This document shows, piece after piece, positions 18,487 through 26,236 of a stretch of DNA of 39,450 bases (the stretch's first letter is position 1; each line of letters begins with the position of its first letter). The translations under genes and the position numbers were made by a program. The notes beneath the pieces are model-generated. The model was given only the letters and a program-made list of their open reading frames with translations, made no database searches and had not been told where the DNA came from. Origin of the DNA: Dehalococcoidia bacterium (lineage in GTDB: Bacteria > Chloroflexota > Dehalococcoidia > Lucifugimonadales > UBA3495); NCBI GenBank assembly GCA_012959605.1, contig DUCU01000020.1:1-39450 (forward strand), in the 5' to 3' direction.

Positions 18487-19007
18487 TACTTTTTCGCGTC
18501 CCGCATAATCTTTTCTTGGAGCTTGATAATGCCGTACAGCAGGGCTTCAGGGCGGGGCGGACACCCAGGGACATAAACATCAACGGGGACGATATGGTCT
18601 ACACCCATTACCACCGAATAAGAGCGGTAATAGGGACCGCCGTTGGTGGCGCAACTGCCCATAGCAATCACCCATTTGGGCTCAGGCATCTGTTCGTAGA
18701 GCAGCCGAATGGGTTCTGCCATTTTCTTGACCACGGTGCCAGACACGATCATGACGTCTGCCTGCCTAGGCGATGGCCAAGTAACCACGCCAAAGCGGTC
18801 AAAGTCGTAATGGGCCATGTAGGTGGACATCATTTCGATGGCGCAGCAGGCCAGTCCAAAGGACAGAGTCCATAGAGACGATTTGCGAGCCATGGCGAAG
18901 AGCTGGTCGGTAGAAGCAGTGATGATACCAGGCAGATTGTTCCCAATAGTGTCGTCAAACATGCTTGGGCCCGGCTGGTTACCGGGCCCGACGATTATTT
19001 CTGCCAT
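18486..19007 (-). CDS. nuoB: NADH-quinone oxidoreductase subunit B (N2 cluster)
   Basis: Carries the terminal [4Fe-4S] cluster N2 that reduces quinone. The 173 residues include the ligands Cys54-Cys55 (GLACCAIEM), Cys119 ([11 protein letters not shown]) and Cys149 (VPGCPPRPE). The N-terminus is somewhat longer than usual, with a Gly/Pro-rich start. It overlaps the end of nuoA by 13 nt and shares one base with nuoC, consistent with a single transcript. Confidence 0.96.
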   Translation of the reverse strand: MAEIIVGPGNQPGPSMFDDTIGNNLPGIITASTDQLFAMARKSSLWTLSFGLACCAIEMMSTYMAHYDFDRFGVVTWPSPRQADVMIVSGTVVKKMAEPIRLLYEQMPEPKWVIAMGSCATNGGPYYRSYSVVMGVDHIVPVDVYVPGCPPRPEALLYGIIKLQEKIMRDAKK

Positions 19008-19399
19008 TCAAGCACCCCTTTCTTCCAGGCGTAAATAATGGCGAAGGCGAGCACTCCCAAGAACATCATCATTGCGTAGAAAGGCATTACGTTGGCCTCG
19101 TTAATCTTTTCCTGCATGAAAATTACTGCCCAAGGGAAAAGAAAGACCGACTCAACATCGAATATCAAAAAAAGAATGGCAAAGATGTAGAAACGGACAT
19201 TGATGTTCGACCACGTATACGGGGAGGGTGGAATTCCACACTCGTAAGTAGTGAACTTGGCCTCAGAGTGACGTCGGGCTGACAGCATCCTAGAGGCGCT
19301 GAACATGCCGCCAATTGCCATAGCAGCGACAACGGCGGCTAAGGCCACCGCAGTCCAGTTCTGCGTGAACAGTTCGGGGCTAAATGTATCAGGTGTCAT
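18995..19399 (-). CDS. nuoA: NADH-quinone oxidoreductase subunit A
   Basis: A three-helix membrane subunit of complex I and first gene of the operon, 134 residues. The conserved loop YECGIPP is followed by [23 protein letters not shown], including the essential acidic pair DVE. The ATG at 19399 lies about 80 nt downstream of a strong promoter. No nuoE, nuoF or nuoG occurs anywhere in the window. Confidence 0.95.
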   Translation of the reverse strand: MTPDTFSPELFTQNWTAVALAAVVAAMAIGGMFSASRMLSARRHSEAKFTTYECGIPPSPYTWSNINVRFYIFAILFLIFDVESVFLFPWAVIFMQEKINEANVMPFYAMMMFLGVLAFAIIYAWKKGVLEWQK

Positions 19400-19478
19400 C
19401 TTGGGGAGAAAAACAACCCACCTCAGAATCAGTAGTGCTGCCGGTGGGATGATTGATATAGACTCGAATTACGCTCGA

Positions 19479-19508
19479 AATATACCATCGGCCACCAAAG
19501 AGTGTCAA
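19479..19508 (-). promoter_or_regulatory. Promoter of the nuo operon
   Basis: The minus strand has TTGACA (19508-19503) and TATATT (19484-19479) separated by 18 nt, close to the sigma-70 consensus. It lies upstream of nuoA in the gap after the CinA/NadD-like gene and gives a leader of about 70-80 nt. Confidence 0.7.
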
Positions 19509-19597
19509 CGAGATTTGACTCTATCCTAACCAATAATTAACTGCGCAACATAGACGTTGGACTTTTGGTTATACGTTACGCATATGGTTGAAGGTGT

Positions 19598-20728
19598 CTA
19601 CTGGCTGGTTCTGAGTTGGGTGGAAGATATGTCTTCCCGAAACTTGTCTTCTGAGATATCTCCGAACAAACCCTGAAATCCTTCGGGCACTGGAACCTCC
19701 TTCAGGGTTTTGAAGATGCCCTGATCCTGGCGGCCGGCCACTAAAAACCGAGTGCCAGCAGCCAGCATCTCCGCCAGCGCGATCATCATTTCGCCCGTGT
19801 CATCGCCGTAATACCGTGGCGCCACCAGTCGAATCGCAGTGTCCCAACCAACCAGAAACGTTCTACCAGGGAATAACCGCGCCTTTTTAAAAAATGTCTC
19901 CGCGCTGGTCAGCACGGCTGTTTCGTCGGCGGTGAACTGAGCCAAACGTTTCAGTATCTCTGCTTCTTCTAATGGAGGTTTGTCGACGTTGGTTACTGAT
20001 AGCTCGAAACCCACACCAACGCCAAGTTTCGATTGCGCGGCTGCCATCATACCTCGGTGCCCTTGATGCACCGGGCTAAATGAACCTGGCAGGAGTGCGG
20101 CAGGGGCCTCACCCTCAACCTCTAACTGACCGCCACGAACGACGACCCAACGAGCCTCTCCCGAAAGAAGTTGGTCCAGGGGTGATGCGTGTTCTGTCCG
20201 TTCGATTTCCAGGGTGTCTCCCGGCGTGATACCCAGTTCTACATCTGACTCCAAACAGGAAAGTAACATCAGGGCGTGGACCAACAACCGGCTAACCACC
20301 TCTTCCTCCCCAGCCCGGTCACGTAGACCCTTGTGCAAGTTCAATGAATAGAGGGTGTTGCCATGTTGGTCCCAAGCGGAAACATAAGCGCGGTGATCGC
20401 CGCGCTTGGGACGGTCGGTGGCGATAGTCGCCGCACAGCTCAGGCCCACAGGCGGAGAGTCATCTTCAAGTTGGGATTTAGCCTTGCGGTAGCCAGCCTT
20501 GGCCATGTCTTTGGCTGTCTGGGCTGAGGCTGATTGCTCTGGCTCGAAGCCCAAGAATGAGTTCATTGACTCTCGACCGTAGGGCACCAACGCCTCCAGG
20601 ATAGTGCGAGATGCACCGGCTACTCCCAGCAGCCAGGCGACTGCTTGTGTACCCGCGCCGGACACTGCCACTACCGATTTATGGGGAGTGTCATGAATTT
20701 TTTCAATGTGTGGGCGAATCTCATCCAT
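19598..20728 (-). CDS. CinA-like / NadD-like nucleotidyltransferase fusion
   Basis: About 376 residues. The N-terminal half (about 20-160) resembles the CinA C-terminal domain, which in PncC enzymes deamidates NMN to nicotinate mononucleotide: GAGTQAVAWLLGVAGASRTILEALVPY and a following AKDMAKAGY helix. The usual ESxTGG-type start of that domain is replaced by GAGTQA. The C-terminal half (about 205-376) is a nucleotidyltransferase of NadD type, with GSFSPVHQGH (HxGH at 221-224) and a C-terminal ISSTQLR. Together the domains would turn NMN into NaMN and then NaAD, a short NAD salvage path; this is inference. I prefer the ATG at 20728; a TTG at 20749, at the end of a duplicated leader element, would add seven residues. 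It precedes the complex I promoter. Confidence 0.8.
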   Translation of the reverse strand: MDEIRPHIEKIHDTPHKSVVAVSGAGTQAVAWLLGVAGASRTILEALVPYGRESMNSFLGFEPEQSASAQTAKDMAKAGYRKAKSQLEDDSPPVGLSCAATIATDRPKRGDHRAYVSAWDQHGNTLYSLNLHKGLRDRAGEEEVVSRLLVHALMLLSCLESDVELGITPGDTLEIERTEHASPLDQLLSGEARWVVVRGGQLEVEGEAPAALLPGSFSPVHQGHRGMMAAAQSKLGVGVGFELSVTNVDKPPLEEAEILKRLAQFTADETAVLTSAETFFKKARLFPGRTFLVGWDTAIRLVAPRYYGDDTGEMMIALAEMLAAGTRFLVAGRQDQGIFKTLKEVPVPEGFQGLFGDISEDKFREDISSTQLRTSQ

Positions 20729-20746
20729 ATTATTAGTCGGCGCAAT

Positions 20747-20775
20747 CAACGCCTACATCCTAACCTTCTTTTTTA
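20747..20775. repeat. Imperfect direct repeat, copy 1 (leader region)
   Basis: CAACGCCT followed by AACCTTCTTTTT within about 29 nt. A second copy stands at 20795-20823; about 23 of 27 positions match by eye. On the minus strand each copy reads as a purine-rich stretch ending in GGCGTTG, and copy 1 ends at the possible TTG start of the downstream gene. Confidence 0.6.
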
Positions 20776-20794
20776 AATACTCGGTCGACACTGG

Positions 20795-20823
20795 CAACGC
20801 CTCAATCTCAACCTTCTTTTTAT
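20795..20823. repeat. Imperfect direct repeat, copy 2 (leader region)
   Basis: The partner of the repeat at 20747-20775, offset by 48 nt. Its TTG equivalent opens only about 14 codons before a TAG on the minus strand, so it does not encode a longer product. It lies just downstream of the flavin-reductase-like stop codon. Confidence 0.6.
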
Positions 20824-20838
20824 AGCGAAGGGTCTTTC

Positions 20839-21420
20839 TTATTTGGGTGGTTGCCAGGATGTGTAGCTAATCTGATCCATGTTGGCACGAGAGGTAGCCA
20901 CTTCAGACGATTGCTTGTTCTCCCAGCGTTCCAGCCATTCCTGAGGGAGTTCGTGACGGGCGTCTCGCCACCAGAGTGGTTCGCCCTCAGCCAGGGTTTT
21001 TCCGCCAATCACGTCAGCCAAAAAGCAGGTCATATCTCCACCGTCCATCGCGTTGACCACTAGGCAGTCCAAGTAACCATAGCAGTTTGACAAAATTGGG
21101 CTTCCGGATTCGCCGGGCCTGGTATCAAATTCGGCAAGTTTCTCTTGGTCGCGGCCTGATACCAGGCCAAAATCGCCGATGAGGTTGGTTTGGTCTGGTT
21201 TGAGAAAGTTTAGAGCAAAAGCCCCGCCGGAGAGGACCATGTTGTGGCTATGGTTGGTTTTGTAGAGTTGGACCACGACCCTGGGTCGGTCAGGAACAAT
21301 GGATGCAGCGGCGATGGCTACCGCGATCTGAACGTTGTCTTGACCTTGCCAATGGCTGGTGACTGCTGCAAGGGGTGACCAAAGTCGGGCCATAATCGGA
21401 GCAATTTCAGTGTAATCCAT
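20839..21420 (-). CDS. Flavin reductase-like domain protein
   Basis: A 193-residue protein of the FMN-binding split-barrel (flavin reductase-like) superfamily. The typical order is seen: a strand-rich N-terminus, VVVQLYKTNHSHNMVLSGGAFALNFL (the segment around the flavin phosphate), then GLVSGRDQEKLAEFD, and PILSNCYGYLDC. The last 40 residues are a charged, Trp-containing tail (EPLWWRDARHELPQEW). It probably binds FMN and acts as a flavin or other oxidoreductase; the substrate is not predictable. ATG at 21420 after GGAAGGG. Same strand as the beta-propeller lipoprotein upstream and the CinA/NadD fusion downstream. Confidence 0.82.
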   Translation of the reverse strand: MDYTEIAPIMARLWSPLAAVTSHWQGQDNVQIAVAIAAASIVPDRPRVVVQLYKTNHSHNMVLSGGAFALNFLKPDQTNLIGDFGLVSGRDQEKLAEFDTRPGESGSPILSNCYGYLDCLVVNAMDGGDMTCFLADVIGGKTLAEGEPLWWRDARHELPQEWLERWENKQSSEVATSRANMDQISYTSWQPPK

Positions 21421-21501
21421 AGTGCCCTTCCCGTATCTAGCTAAATGGTTGCAGGCACCGCGAGTGTAGCACTTCTGAAAAGAGAGTTCTGGTCCAACTA
21501 C

Positions 21502-22518
21502 CTACCAATCAGGGGAATGGTCTTCTGCATCATTGGTGGTCAGCCGACGCTGGTTGCCGCCTTCATTGTCCATGATGAAAATCTCGCCTGGTCCGTAGAG
21601 GTGCGAAACAAAAGCTAAATCGTTCCCATCTGGAGACCAGACCGGCTCCAAATCGTCGGCCTCGTTAGTGGTCAAACGAAGCTGTTTGGAACCATCAGCT
21701 TCCATTATGTATATCTCAGCGTTGCCATCACGGAACGAAACAAAGGCGATGGTATCGCTGTCTGGAGACCACACAGGGGCTTCGTCGGTACCTTCGTGTT
21801 GGGTCAATCTGGTCAGTGCAACGTCGTCCTGCCACGTGCCGTCTTTTAGGCGACTGGCCAGGTATACGTCTTTGTTACCCTCTGTCTCGCGGACGAAAAC
21901 TATGTGGTCTCCATTGGGGGACCAGTTGGCGTCGAAATCATTCTCGCCAGTGAGGTGAACCAGGTTCACGCCGTCGGGGTTCCGAAGCCACAGACCCTGC
22001 TCTTCCGCCGACCCACCACGGGAGAATACCAACCATTCGCTGTCGGGGGACCAATCGCCCATGCTGTCTTCTGGATCTTTAGCGGTGAGGCGGATGGGAC
22101 GACCGCCCTCCGCCGGCATCAGGTAGACCTCAGCGTTGCCATCCTGATTTGATATGAAAGCCAGATTAGTGCCGTCGGGAGACCAGAGCGGGAATTTATC
22201 GTTTCCAGGGATATTGGTCAGACGAGCTATCTTGCCGCCTTTGGAATCAACCAGACTAATTTCCTGGTCGCCAGACCCGTCTGAAACGTACAGAACCTGT
22301 TTGCCATCGGGAGACCAGACCGGATTGATGTCTTGGCTACGGTTGTCGGTCAGTGGTTCGGATAGACCAGATTCGGGGTCGATCACATAAATCTCGGCAT
22401 CGCCGTCAACTTCGGATACAAACACAATCTTGCTTACGCCTGACCCACAGCCGATAACAAGTGCCATCAGAATCAGGGAAGCAAGAGTGAAAATTCTGAC
22501 CGTTAGCCTATGTCTCAT
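21502..22518 (-). CDS. TolB-like WD40/PD40 beta-propeller lipoprotein
   Basis: A predicted secreted lipoprotein of about 338 residues. Starting at the ATG at 22518, the first 24 residues form a short basic start, a hydrophobic core and a lipobox VIGC, with Cys24 to be lipidated; the alternative ATG at 22557 would put 13 unneeded residues before this signal. The mature part has six to seven repeats of the PD40 kind, each built on a WSPDG-like motif (for example PVWSPDGKQVLYVS, PLWSPDGTNLAFIS, PVWSPDSDTIAFVS), giving a beta-propeller. The chain ends right after a final HSPDW. Such propellers bind proteins or ligands outside the membrane; no tol-pal genes are nearby, so the role is open. A TATAAT (22599-22604) lies upstream. 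Confidence 0.88.
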   Translation of the reverse strand: MRHRLTVRIFTLASLILMALVIGCGSGVSKIVFVSEVDGDAEIYVIDPESGLSEPLTDNRSQDINPVWSPDGKQVLYVSDGSGDQEISLVDSKGGKIARLTNIPGNDKFPLWSPDGTNLAFISNQDGNAEVYLMPAEGGRPIRLTAKDPEDSMGDWSPDSEWLVFSRGGSAEEQGLWLRNPDGVNLVHLTGENDFDANWSPNGDHIVFVRETEGNKDVYLASRLKDGTWQDDVALTRLTQHEGTDEAPVWSPDSDTIAFVSFRDGNAEIYIMEADGSKQLRLTTNEADDLEPVWSPDGNDLAFVSHLYGPGEIFIMDNEGGNQRRLTTNDAEDHSPDW

Positions 22519-22598
22519 CCGCCCATCCCAAGCAATCGGTATCTTTACGAGACGCATATTCGTCTATCCAGACGCAAGCTACGGCCCGCAACGAGTTG

Positions 22599-22604
22599 AT
22601 TATA
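22599..22604 (-). promoter_or_regulatory. Candidate -10 element for the propeller lipoprotein
   Basis: A perfect TATAAT on the minus strand in the 200-nt divergent gap. No good -35 is visible at 17 nt (GTCAAC stands there). Confidence 0.4.
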
Positions 22605-22675
22605 GCCAACCTCAGATAATCGTTGACTTCAAAAAGGTTGCCAGGTTGAGGGAAAACAAGGACGTCTAAAAACCC

Positions 22676-22704
22676 TTGACACCAGCCCGCGGCTTGACTA
22701 GCAT
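22676..22704 (+). promoter_or_regulatory. Promoter of the amidohydrolase gene
   Basis: TTGACA (22676-22681) and TAGCAT (22699-22704) separated by 17 nt, ending about 53 nt before the ATG. The -35 is perfect and the -10 is moderate. Confidence 0.6.
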
Positions 22705-22757
22705 CAGGCCAACCTGGGGTAGTCCGCAGCCACAACTGACACTTAGCGAGGTAGGCC

Positions 22758-24014
22758 ATGAAAGCGTTACTTGGAGCCGATTTAATTGACGGTACCGGCG
22801 CTCCGATACTGAAGGACTCGGCCATTTTGATCAACGGCGAGCGTATTACTGAGGTGGGACCAAGGGCGACCGTTACGCTGCCTCCCGGAACGGAAGAGAT
22901 TGATCTAACCGGCCTAACCTTGCTTCCCGGGTTGATTGACACCCACGACCATCTGGCCAGCAAAAACTACAACCTGATGAGCCGGTGGGAGGTCGAAGAA
23001 CCCAATTCGTTAAGTACTTTGAAGACAGCCAAGGCCATTGAGGCATCTTTGCTGGCCGGATATACCTGCATCCGTGACGCAGGCGGTCTGGACGCCGGGT
23101 TCAAATTCGCCGTGGATGAGGGCCTGCTCATAGGTCCCAGACTGTTGACCTCCGTGGCCATTGTTTCGCCTACCGGTGGAATCGGAGACCGCGTCTCTGC
23201 CTCAGGCCACAGGAATGTGTATATTACCGACCCTATGCGCCCGTCCGGTGTGGCCAACGGCCCGAACGATATCAGGGCCCTAGTCCGCGAACTGGTACGG
23301 GTTGGTGCCGACGTAATTAAGTTCGCAACCACTGGAGGTGCAAGCTCCCGCTCGGGCCATGGCCCCAAGGACATTGCCTTCGGCCCGGACGAGGTCAAAG
23401 CCTTGGTAGCAGAGGCAAAGTCTCAGGAGAAGTACACTATGTGCCACGCCGTAGGCGGCCCTGGCTTGCGTATGTGTATCGAAGCCGGTGTTGGCTCAGT
23501 GGAGCACGGCTGCTACATCGCCGATGACCCGGACTTGGTCAAGATGATGGCCGACCACAACACCTTCTTAACCCCGACTTTTGAGGTCTATGAGTTCCAC
23601 TCTAGCGTGAGCGCACCCCACGTGATCGAACGGACCAAAATTCTGATGCAGGTTCATCAGGAGAGCACTCAGATGGCTCTGGCCGCCGGCGTGAAGATTA
23701 CCGCGGGAACCGACGCTGGTGGATTCGTCCACGGCGACAATGCCCGGGAGATCGAGATCATGGTCGACCGGGGCCTGACCAACATGCAGGCCATTCAGAC
23801 CGCCACCGGCTGGGCTGCTGAATGCATCGGTCGCGAGAAAGACTTCGGTACCGTGGCCAAAGGGAAATTCGCCGACTTTTTGGTCGTCGACGGCGACCCC
23901 CTGAAGGACATTGGTGTGTTCCGGGCCGAAAACAGCATCAAGATGGTAATGAAGGGTGGAGTTGCCTACGTAGACAACCTACCCGCGAAGAATACTCAAA
24001 CCGTCTCGGTTTAA
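22758..24014 (+). CDS. Metal-dependent amidohydrolase (imidazolonepropionase/prolidase-like)
   Basis: A cytoplasmic zinc-type hydrolase of 418 residues in the amidohydrolase superfamily. The metal-site set is complete: His63-x-His65 (DTHDH), Lys188 as probable bridging residue (VIKFATTGG), His230 (CHAVGG), His250 (EHGCYI) and Asp319 (GTDAGG). The C-terminal DFGTVAKGKFADFLVVDGDP is the usual end of the flanking beta-sandwich domain. The closest known group is the set of annotated Xaa-Pro dipeptidase or imidazolonepropionase-like proteins that often cleave peptide-like or amide substrates; the substrate is not predictable. GAGG lies 6 nt before the ATG. It is the first gene of a plus-strand group leading into trmD. 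Confidence 0.9.
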   Translation: MKALLGADLIDGTGAPILKDSAILINGERITEVGPRATVTLPPGTEEIDLTGLTLLPGLIDTHDHLASKNYNLMSRWEVEEPNSLSTLKTAKAIEASLLAGYTCIRDAGGLDAGFKFAVDEGLLIGPRLLTSVAIVSPTGGIGDRVSASGHRNVYITDPMRPSGVANGPNDIRALVRELVRVGADVIKFATTGGASSRSGHGPKDIAFGPDEVKALVAEAKSQEKYTMCHAVGGPGLRMCIEAGVGSVEHGCYIADDPDLVKMMADHNTFLTPTFEVYEFHSSVSAPHVIERTKILMQVHQESTQMALAAGVKITAGTDAGGFVHGDNAREIEIMVDRGLTNMQAIQTATGWAAECIGREKDFGTVAKGKFADFLVVDGDPLKDIGVFRAENSIKMVMKGGVAYVDNLPAKNTQTVSV

Positions 24015-24056
24015 ACACACACGCAGCTCTAGTTAAATAGACGACTGGGAATAAGC

Positions 24057-24096
24057 AAAACGCATCGGCCTGAAGTATCATTGACCGATGCGTTTT
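24057..24096 (+). promoter_or_regulatory. 12-bp perfect hairpin overlapping the trmD start codon
   Basis: AAAACGCATCGG (24057-24068) and CCGATGCGTTTT (24085-24096) are exact inverted complements with a 16-nt loop. The trmD ATG (24088-24090) lies in the 3' arm. It could hide the start codon, act as a weak terminator after the amidohydrolase gene, or be an operator. Confidence 0.6.
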
Positions 24097-24849
24097 CACG
24101 TCCTGACATTGTTCCCAGCCGCCTTCCACGACCACTTGGAATACAGCATGTTGGCCAAAGCCCTACAGCGTGACTTGGTTTCCATTGAGGTCACCGACAT
24201 CAGGGACTACACCAACGACCTGCACCACACGGCCGACGACTACCAGTTTGGCGGCGGTCACGGCATGATTATGAAGGCCGACCCCGTCTTTGAAGCCACC
24301 GAGGCGGCGCTATCGGGGTACTCAGAAGATGAACGGGCCAAGATTCCAATTATTTTCTTCACCCCTCAGGGTGAGACGCTGACCCAGAAATTGGTGGAAG
24401 AACTATCAGAAGCGCGGGCCTTGGCCATGATATGCGCCCATTACGCTGGAATTGACAACCGGGTGCCAGACTTCTTGGCCACCCGAGAAATCAGTCTGGG
24501 AGATTTTGTTCTCACTGGCGGAGAACTCCCAGCAATGGCCTTGATTGACGCAGTATCCCGACTAGTGTCAGGGGTTATCGGCTCTCCCGAAAACGTTACT
24601 GAGGATTCGATTTCTTCAGGGTTACTTCAACACCCGCTATACACTCGACCAGCAGAATTTCGAGACATGGGAGTCCCAGAAATATTGCTCTCTGGCCACC
24701 ATGCCAACATTGAAAAGTGGCGTCGGGAGCAATCTTTGCAGCGCACACTGGAGCGTCGGCCTGACCTTCTTTTAACCGCCGACCTTAGCCCCGCCGATTT
24801 TAAGTACCTCAGAACGCTGGGCTACGAGCCACCCAGCAACACGGAGTAA
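24088..24849 (+). CDS. trmD: tRNA (guanine-N1)-methyltransferase
   Basis: Methylates G37 of tRNAs using S-adenosylmethionine in the SPOUT trefoil-knot fold. Its 253 residues are the normal length, with clear motifs: DDYQFGGGHGMIMK, EISLGDFVLTGGELPAM, HPLYTRP, and SGHHANIEKWR. The catalytic Arg158 and Asp173, equivalents of E. coli R154 and D169, are present. One oddity: the knot motif CGRYEGID of E. coli is CAHYAGID here, so Gly113, Arg114 and Glu116 are replaced by Ala117, His118 and Ala120. Translation starts inside a hairpin and no ribosome-binding site is obvious. rpsP, rimM and rplS, which often accompany trmD, are absent. Confidence 0.95.
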   Translation: MRFHVLTLFPAAFHDHLEYSMLAKALQRDLVSIEVTDIRDYTNDLHHTADDYQFGGGHGMIMKADPVFEATEAALSGYSEDERAKIPIIFFTPQGETLTQKLVEELSEARALAMICAHYAGIDNRVPDFLATREISLGDFVLTGGELPAMALIDAVSRLVSGVIGSPENVTEDSISSGLLQHPLYTRPAEFRDMGVPEILLSGHHANIEKWRREQSLQRTLERRPDLLLTADLSPADFKYLRTLGYEPPSNTE

Positions 24850-24860
24850 CTTCAAAGCCT

Positions 24861-25352
24861 ATGGCACAGTCAGATTTCAGGTTTAAAACCCCAGTCCGCG
24901 TTCGTTGGATGGAGTGCGACGCTCAGGGCATCGTCTACAACGGCGCCTATCTCGGCTATCTCGAAGTTGGTCAAGCTGAGTATTACCGCAACCTAGGTTT
25001 TGCCATCTACACCATACCCGAAAGCGGATACATCGACTTTGCCGTGGTCAAAAGTACATTGGAGTTCAAGGCCCCCGCAAAGGTAGACGAAATTATTGAC
25101 CTGTATGTCCGCGTCTCCAAGATAGGGAACACCAGCCTCACGCTAAACATGGAGATTTACCTTGAAGACAGTGACCGTTTACTGACCGAGATTGAGACAA
25201 TCTACGTGGGGTACGACGCTACCACCGAGTCCAGCAAATCGGTACCGGACGACATTCGACGATTGATTACCCACTACGAGGACACGGGTGAAATTCTGCC
25301 TTTGGACCAGTTTCCCGATTTGTCCAAAGCCATCCGATTTAATCAGAAGTAA
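24861..25352 (+). CDS. Hot-dog fold acyl-CoA thioesterase (YbgC/FadM-like)
   Basis: A 163-residue protein of the 4HBT family that hydrolyses acyl-CoA thioesters. The N-terminal active-site motif is RVRWMECDAQGIVYNGAYLGYLE, with the catalytic Asp in CDAQG, followed by the long central helix VGQAEYYRNLGF. Later strands (LEFKAPAKVDEIIDLYVRV) fit the fold. It begins 11 nt after the trmD stop and is probably co-transcribed. The acyl substrate cannot be read from the sequence. Confidence 0.88.
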   Translation: MAQSDFRFKTPVRVRWMECDAQGIVYNGAYLGYLEVGQAEYYRNLGFAIYTIPESGYIDFAVVKSTLEFKAPAKVDEIIDLYVRVSKIGNTSLTLNMEIYLEDSDRLLTEIETIYVGYDATTESSKSVPDDIRRLITHYEDTGEILPLDQFPDLSKAIRFNQK

Positions 25353-25375
25353 CCCAGAAATAAGACCAACCAACG

Positions 25376-25404
25376 TTGACGATATCCGTAACGCTGGCTA
25401 GACT
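25376..25404 (+). promoter_or_regulatory. Candidate promoter of the PHP gene
   Basis: TTGACG (25376-25381) and TAGACT (25399-25404) with a 17-nt spacer, about 67 nt before the start codon. The -35 matches five of six positions and the -10 is weak. Confidence 0.45.
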
Positions 25405-25471
25405 AAAACCCGTCCAAGTACCCCAAATCGCGGATGGCTATACGCTAACCGCTGAGAGCTGACCGCAATAA

Positions 25472-26170
25472 ATGGCCCGATTATTTGACCTCCATATCCA
25501 CACGACCAAAGGCAGCAGCGATAGCAGCCTAACCCCGGAAGATCTCATATTAGAATCAGACCGTCTGGGTCTTCGCGGTCTCTGTCTCACTGAACACTCC
25601 GGCCCTTGGGATCGTCATGAGTTCAAGCAGTTTGCCGCACTCCACAACGTGGTGCTGATTCGCGCCATGGAAGTGGAGACTGACTACGGTCATATGCTGG
25701 CATTCGGCTTAGATCGTTACCAGGCTGGCTTCAACAAAGCCGCCGAACTACGCAAGGCTGCCACGGCAGCCGGCGGGTTCGTAATTACGGCACACCCCTT
25801 TCGCGGCGTATTAAGCGGCGGACACCGCAGCAGGGCGCTGATTTACCAAGCCATTGACGACCCGCTGCCAGAAGAACCCGAAGATGCGCTGGAGCACCCG
25901 GTGTTCAAACTGGCCGATGCCATTGAAGTGGCCAACGGAGGAACTGTGGACAAAGAGAACGACTTTGCCTTGGCCGTTGCCAAACTGCTGAAAATGCCAA
26001 GCACTGGCGGAAGTGATGCCCACTCAACCCACGGCCTGGGCAAGTTCCTGACCGAGTTCGATGACGAGGTCAACACTGAGGCCGAATTCCTAAAAGCGCT
26101 TCATTCGAAGAAATACCACCCGGTAACCGGATTGAGACAGGGCAACCTGAAACCCTACGTTATAAAGTAA
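25472..26170 (+). CDS. PHP-domain metal-dependent phosphoesterase
   Basis: A 232-residue single-domain PHP protein. The metal-binding motifs are in order: DLHIHTT near residue 6, TEHSG, a glutamate in MEVETDYGHMLAFG, AHPFRG, and GSDAHS near residue 185. Such proteins hydrolyse phosphate esters of small molecules or nucleotides; the substrate is unknown. It stands alone, not attached to a DNA polymerase. A rho-independent terminator follows about 35 nt after the stop. Confidence 0.88.
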   Translation: MARLFDLHIHTTKGSSDSSLTPEDLILESDRLGLRGLCLTEHSGPWDRHEFKQFAALHNVVLIRAMEVETDYGHMLAFGLDRYQAGFNKAAELRKAATAAGGFVITAHPFRGVLSGGHRSRALIYQAIDDPLPEEPEDALEHPVFKLADAIEVANGGTVDKENDFALAVAKLLKMPSTGGSDAHSTHGLGKFLTEFDDEVNTEAEFLKALHSKKYHPVTGLRQGNLKPYVIK

Positions 26171-26203
26171 CTGGATTAACCGCCGGTAAGTGCCTTAGAA
26201 ATT

Positions 26204-26236
26204 AAAGACTACTGGGGAAACCCGGCAGTCTTTTTT
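26204..26236 (+). terminator. Rho-independent terminator after the PHP gene
   Basis: AAAGACT...CTGGG pairs with CCCGGCAGTCTTT around a GAAA tetraloop, with one mismatch and one G-U pair, and is followed by six T (26231-26236). A well-formed terminator. Confidence 0.85.
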
